From: a bacterium
GTDB lineage: Bacteria > Patescibacteriota > Patescibacteriia > JAACEG01
Assembly: GCA_027040785.1 (NCBI GenBank)
Contig: JALULG010000091.1
Location: 1 to 7,507 of the forward strand
Direction of reading: 5' to 3'
Length of the DNA: 7,507 bases
Part shown: positions 5,292 through 7,507 of the stretch, in pieces
Layout of the letters: every line of letters begins with the position of its first letter
Numbering within the stretch: position 1 is the stretch's first letter
Notes under the pieces: model-generated
What the model was told of the DNA's origin: nothing
Database searches by the model: none
What the model saw: only the letters and a program-made list of their open reading frames with translations
Translations under genes and position numbers: made by a program

Positions 5292-7070
5292 TTAACCGCT
5301 TACATTTCCTTCGTCAGAACCGTTTTCCGAAGAATTACCATCACTTATTTCTTCTTCTTCGGCAGAAGAAATATCTTCAACTATATTACCGTCTTCACCG
5401 GTTACAATCTCGGTAGATATTTCATTAATATCGTCAATTGAGGTATCTGTTGATTCTTCAATCTCGGGAATGGAAGCAACCACCCTAACAACATCCGCTG
5501 TTATCACAGAACCATTTTTACTTGCCGTCCCCCTAACTCTTACTTTATCACCTTTTTGAATATCAGATATTGTTCCGTTAAGATTTGTCCCAATAATTAT
5601 TTTTGTATTTTCAGTAATATTGACTTTAACTTTTTTCGACTTCAAACGTTTGATCAAAGCACCGATTTTAACATTCGGATGTTTTATTCTTTTAATTTTA
5701 ATCTTTTTATGTTTGGCAATCCTTGTCAATCTGCCGATTTTTTTAACAGTAAATTTTAACCTTTTAATCCTGTTTTTTAGACGAGCCCTTAAATTCTTTA
5801 ATTTTATTTTAGCTTTTTTGAATTTTAGATAAGTTCCCGTTGATGCTTGCGCGGAAAAACCGTTTCTTTTCGCCGACAATATTCTTTTTATTTTTTTTCT
5901 TGGTAAATGCTTGATCGGAGTCCAATTAAGCACCAAATAATTTTCCGCCGTATTTACTTCGTTTACCACTCCGCTATAACCCAACAAAGAGGTTTTCCAA
6001 ATGCTATTATCTTTAATCAATTTAGCATCAACCGTTCCATCATCATTAACTCTACCAACAATTTTTAATTTATCCCCGACAGACAATTCTTCCAAGGTGG
6101 TTTTACCAAAATATTTTCTAACAATTCTTGTGTCCTCCGTTACATTAACCGTTATCAATCTCCCTTCCTCTCCAATTAAATTATTAACATCATTAGCCCT
6201 AATTCCCGGGGTTTTATCCATTCTTACTTGTATGGTTGTCGGCACAACCGTGCTATCTAAACGAACCAAAGTGGCATTGGGTCTAAAAGTTCTGATTTTC
6301 ATAAATAAAGCCGCTCCTCTACGCAAAACAACCACAATTCGGGCTGTTAAAACATCTTCTCTTCCATTAATTAATCGCCCTCTTATCCTATCTCCTTCTT
6401 TTAAATTATCAACACTGGCCGGATTGATACCACCTACCACAAAACGAGTTTTATCATCATATTTAAAAACATGTTCTTTATTCATCCACTGGTAAGTAAT
6501 TTCTTTTTTTTCTTTATCTATTTTTACTATCCAACCGTTAATTCCCAAATTCTTTTTAAATTTAAAAGATAAATTAATTAAAATTTTAGCATCTATAACT
6601 TCGGTATTTTCATTTTTCTTTCCTATTACTCTAATTTGATCCCCGGGTATCCAGTCCGACAAATTGGTAAAACCGTATCCTCTTTTTCCCAAGATTGTTT
6701 CTTTGCTTACATTAATGGTATAATCTTTTTTTGTTTTATTATCCCGAACAATAATGGTAGTCGGTAAATCCGTAGAACCGATTTCCACCAACATTCCGGC
6801 GAAATTTACGGGACTCATTTCTTCCGAAGCCAAATCAGGGTTGCTAATTTCTCGACATTTACCTTCATAAGAAACTTCCACCTCATTTTGATCTTCCGCC
6901 ACACAACGATTTGTATAAGTTACATTATCCACCCCGCAAACCGGTTGATATTCAGTAGAACAATCAACCTGTTCTTCATTTGTATTTTCATCGGCCAATG
7001 TTGGAGAAACAAGCAAAAAATTTCCCAACATCGTAAACAATGTAAATACCGTTAAAATTTTTTTAAACAT
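5292..7070 (-). CDS. Exported Kazal-domain protein with DUF5666-like units, a basic insert and an acidic tail
   Basis: A 592-residue secreted protein, numbered from the ATG at 7070. A Sec signal peptide (MFKKILTVFTLF to PTLA, residues 1-26) precedes a Kazal-type inhibitor domain (about 35-72, CSTEYQPVCG then TYTNRC) with C37, C45, C56 and C72. Four beta-rich units follow (about 88-168, 176-250, 255-358, 363-533), each ending in a GD-hydrophobic strand such as PGDQIRVIG, EGDRIRGR, VGDKLKIVG or KGDKVRVRG and then an acidic-Ala strand; this is typical of DUF5666. The fourth unit is split by residues 391-482, which hold 38 Lys/Arg and no Asp/Glu. The C-terminus (535-592) holds 20 Asp/Glu and no Lys/Arg. 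There is no lipobox, LPXTG or C-terminal helix. Binding to a protease or an envelope polymer is inference. An in-frame TTG at 7094 would add eight residues but lacks a usable Shine-Dalgarno and spoils the signal peptide. Confidence 0.87.
   Translation of the reverse strand: MFKKILTVFTLFTMLGNFLLVSPTLADENTNEEQVDCSTEYQPVCGVDNVTYTNRCVAEDQNEVEVSYEGKCREISNPDLASEEMSPVNFAGMLVEIGSTDLPTTIIVRDNKTKKDYTINVSKETILGKRGYGFTNLSDWIPGDQIRVIGKKNENTEVIDAKILINLSFKFKKNLGINGWIVKIDKEKKEITYQWMNKEHVFKYDDKTRFVVGGINPASVDNLKEGDRIRGRLINGREDVLTARIVVVLRRGAALFMKIRTFRPNATLVRLDSTVVPTTIQVRMDKTPGIRANDVNNLIGEEGRLITVNVTEDTRIVRKYFGKTTLEELSVGDKLKIVGRVNDDGTVDAKLIKDNSIWKTSLLGYSGVVNEVNTAENYLVLNWTPIKHLPRKKIKRILSAKRNGFSAQASTGTYLKFKKAKIKLKNLRARLKNRIKRLKFTVKKIGRLTRIAKHKKIKIKRIKHPNVKIGALIKRLKSKKVKVNITENTKIIIGTNLNGTISDIQKGDKVRVRGTASKNGSVITADVVRVVASIPEIEESTDTSIDDINEISTEIVTGEDGNIVEDISSAEEEEISDGNSSENGSDEGNVSG
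5625..5900 (-). other. Purely basic insert within the last DUF5666-like unit
   Basis: The 92 residues encoded here carry 27 Lys and 11 Arg and not one Asp or Glu, with a hydrophobic residue at every third or fourth place (KFKKAKIKLKNLRARLKN is typical). The pattern suits amphipathic helices or polyanion-binding strands. A short uncharged patch (NGFSAQASTGTY) lies near its start. The units on either side look normal, so this is an expansion inside one unit rather than a frameshift. Confidence 0.75.
6855..6968 (-). other. Kazal-type domain lacking one disulfide pair
   Basis: The spacing C-x7-C-x10-C-x15-C with PVCG and TYTNRC matches Kazal cysteines 2, 3, 4 and 6. Cysteines 1 and 5, which pair with each other in the classical fold, are both absent, so the 2-4 and 3-6 bonds can still form. 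By alignment with ovomucoid domains the P1 residue, second after cysteine 2, is Thr39 (numbering from the ATG at 7070) and P1' is Glu40. Thr at P1 argues against trypsin as target. Inhibitory activity is not proven; many Kazal modules only mediate binding. Confidence 0.75.
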
Positions 7071-7123
7071 ATTTTTATTGTAAAGGGAATACAAATCCTA
7101 AAATAGAATTTTGTATAACCTTT

Positions 7124-7507
7124 TTAATTATTTTCCATCCTTTTTTCCAACTCATTAATTTTTTCCAAAAAATCACTGTCGGCGCTTTTTTTGATTTCAA
7201 TCAATTCTTTTCTTAAAAGATCTTTGGCTTTTTTAAACATTTCCGAATCGTCTAAAAAATCAATATTCATTCTTTCAAAACCGCTTGACCCCCCTAAAAC
7301 ATGATGAATTACATAATTATCTTCATCGCCCATTTTAAAATCAACAAATAAATCATTATGGATTTTGGTCAAAATTTCATAAGCTTTTGTTCCTTTATGT
7401 TGTTCATTCATTATCTCCAAAAAATAACTAAAAATACTTTTTTCTTTTTCAATCGCTTTTTCCAGTTCTTCTTTGGAAAGTATTTTTTCAGGACTTAATT
7501 TTATCAC
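7124..7507 (-). CDS. Unrecognised charged helical protein (N-terminus uncertain)
   Basis: The frame covers 127 codons up to the window edge. The edge codon is GTG, which could be a start, but the gene may continue beyond it, and no ribosome site is visible. I do not recognise the protein. It has no signal peptide, membrane helix or cysteine and is rich in Lys and Glu. The central part (NYVIHHVLGGSSGFERMNID, about 64-83) is its most distinctive segment and may be a folded core with two adjacent histidines. The last 35 residues or so (KAKDLLRKELIEIKK to NELEKRME) look like a coiled coil. The stop is 53 nt before the ATG of the secreted protein. That gap holds no terminator, so the two may be co-transcribed. 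Confidence 0.6.
   Translation of the reverse strand: MIKLSPEKILSKEELEKAIEKEKSIFSYFLEIMNEQHKGTKAYEILTKIHNDLFVDFKMGDEDNYVIHHVLGGSSGFERMNIDFLDDSEMFKKAKDLLRKELIEIKKSADSDFLEKINELEKRMENN

Noticed and set aside
5556..6495. Plus-strand open frames opposite the Kazal/DUF5666 gene
   Set aside because: They mirror a gene with a signal peptide and domain repeats. They have no ribosome sites and their translations resemble no family.
7071..7094. TTG start adding eight residues to the Kazal/DUF5666 protein
   Set aside because: No usable Shine-Dalgarno spacing, and the ATG at 7070 gives a standard signal peptide (MFKK plus hydrophobic core).

Overview
The window reads as a piece of a small, AT-rich bacterial genome, most likely a member of the Patescibacteria (Candidate Phyla Radiation). 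The case rests on three things: a VirD4/TraG-like ATPase paired with a large single-span membrane protein of a type common in that group, a CxxC-x17-CxxC zinc ribbon, and an exported protein built of DUF5666-like units. TAA and TGA both act as stops, so no stop-codon reassignment is needed. Every gene lies on the minus strand, so the biological reading order runs from 7507 down to 1.

Layout in transcription order: an unrecognised charged, helical protein cut by the window edge (7507-7124); a secreted protein with a four-cysteine Kazal domain, DUF5666-like units, a purely basic insert and a purely acidic tail (7070-5292); a strong symmetrical terminator (5270-5234); a large AT-rich hairpin (5190-5110) just before a complete tRNA-Ser(GGA) with encoded CCA (5089-5002); a GC-richer secreted protein with its own consensus promoter, strong Shine-Dalgarno and terminator (4969-4281); a YccU-type CoA-binding protein (4210-3842); a 0.4-kb gene-free stretch holding at least six hairpin repeats with compensatory arm changes (3776-3458); then a promoter and a two-gene operon of a membrane protein (3340-1874) and a type IV secretion-type ATPase (1868 to beyond base 1).

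The most important observation is at the left edge. After the ATPase's zinc ribbon the open frame continues without a stop into about 80 residues (bases 1 to about 250) that read as the beta-barrel of a TonB-dependent outer-membrane receptor. Patescibacteria are not expected to carry such receptors, so a chimeric contig joint near 235-290 is the first explanation, and the last 80 residues should not be treated as part of the ATPase. The second theme is a repeat family whose arms covary, which may have a relative at the stop codon of the GC-rich gene. The third is the unusual charge layout of the Kazal/DUF5666 protein. The membrane protein and ATPase probably act together at the cell envelope in DNA or protein transfer. 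The other genes show no evident functional link to them.
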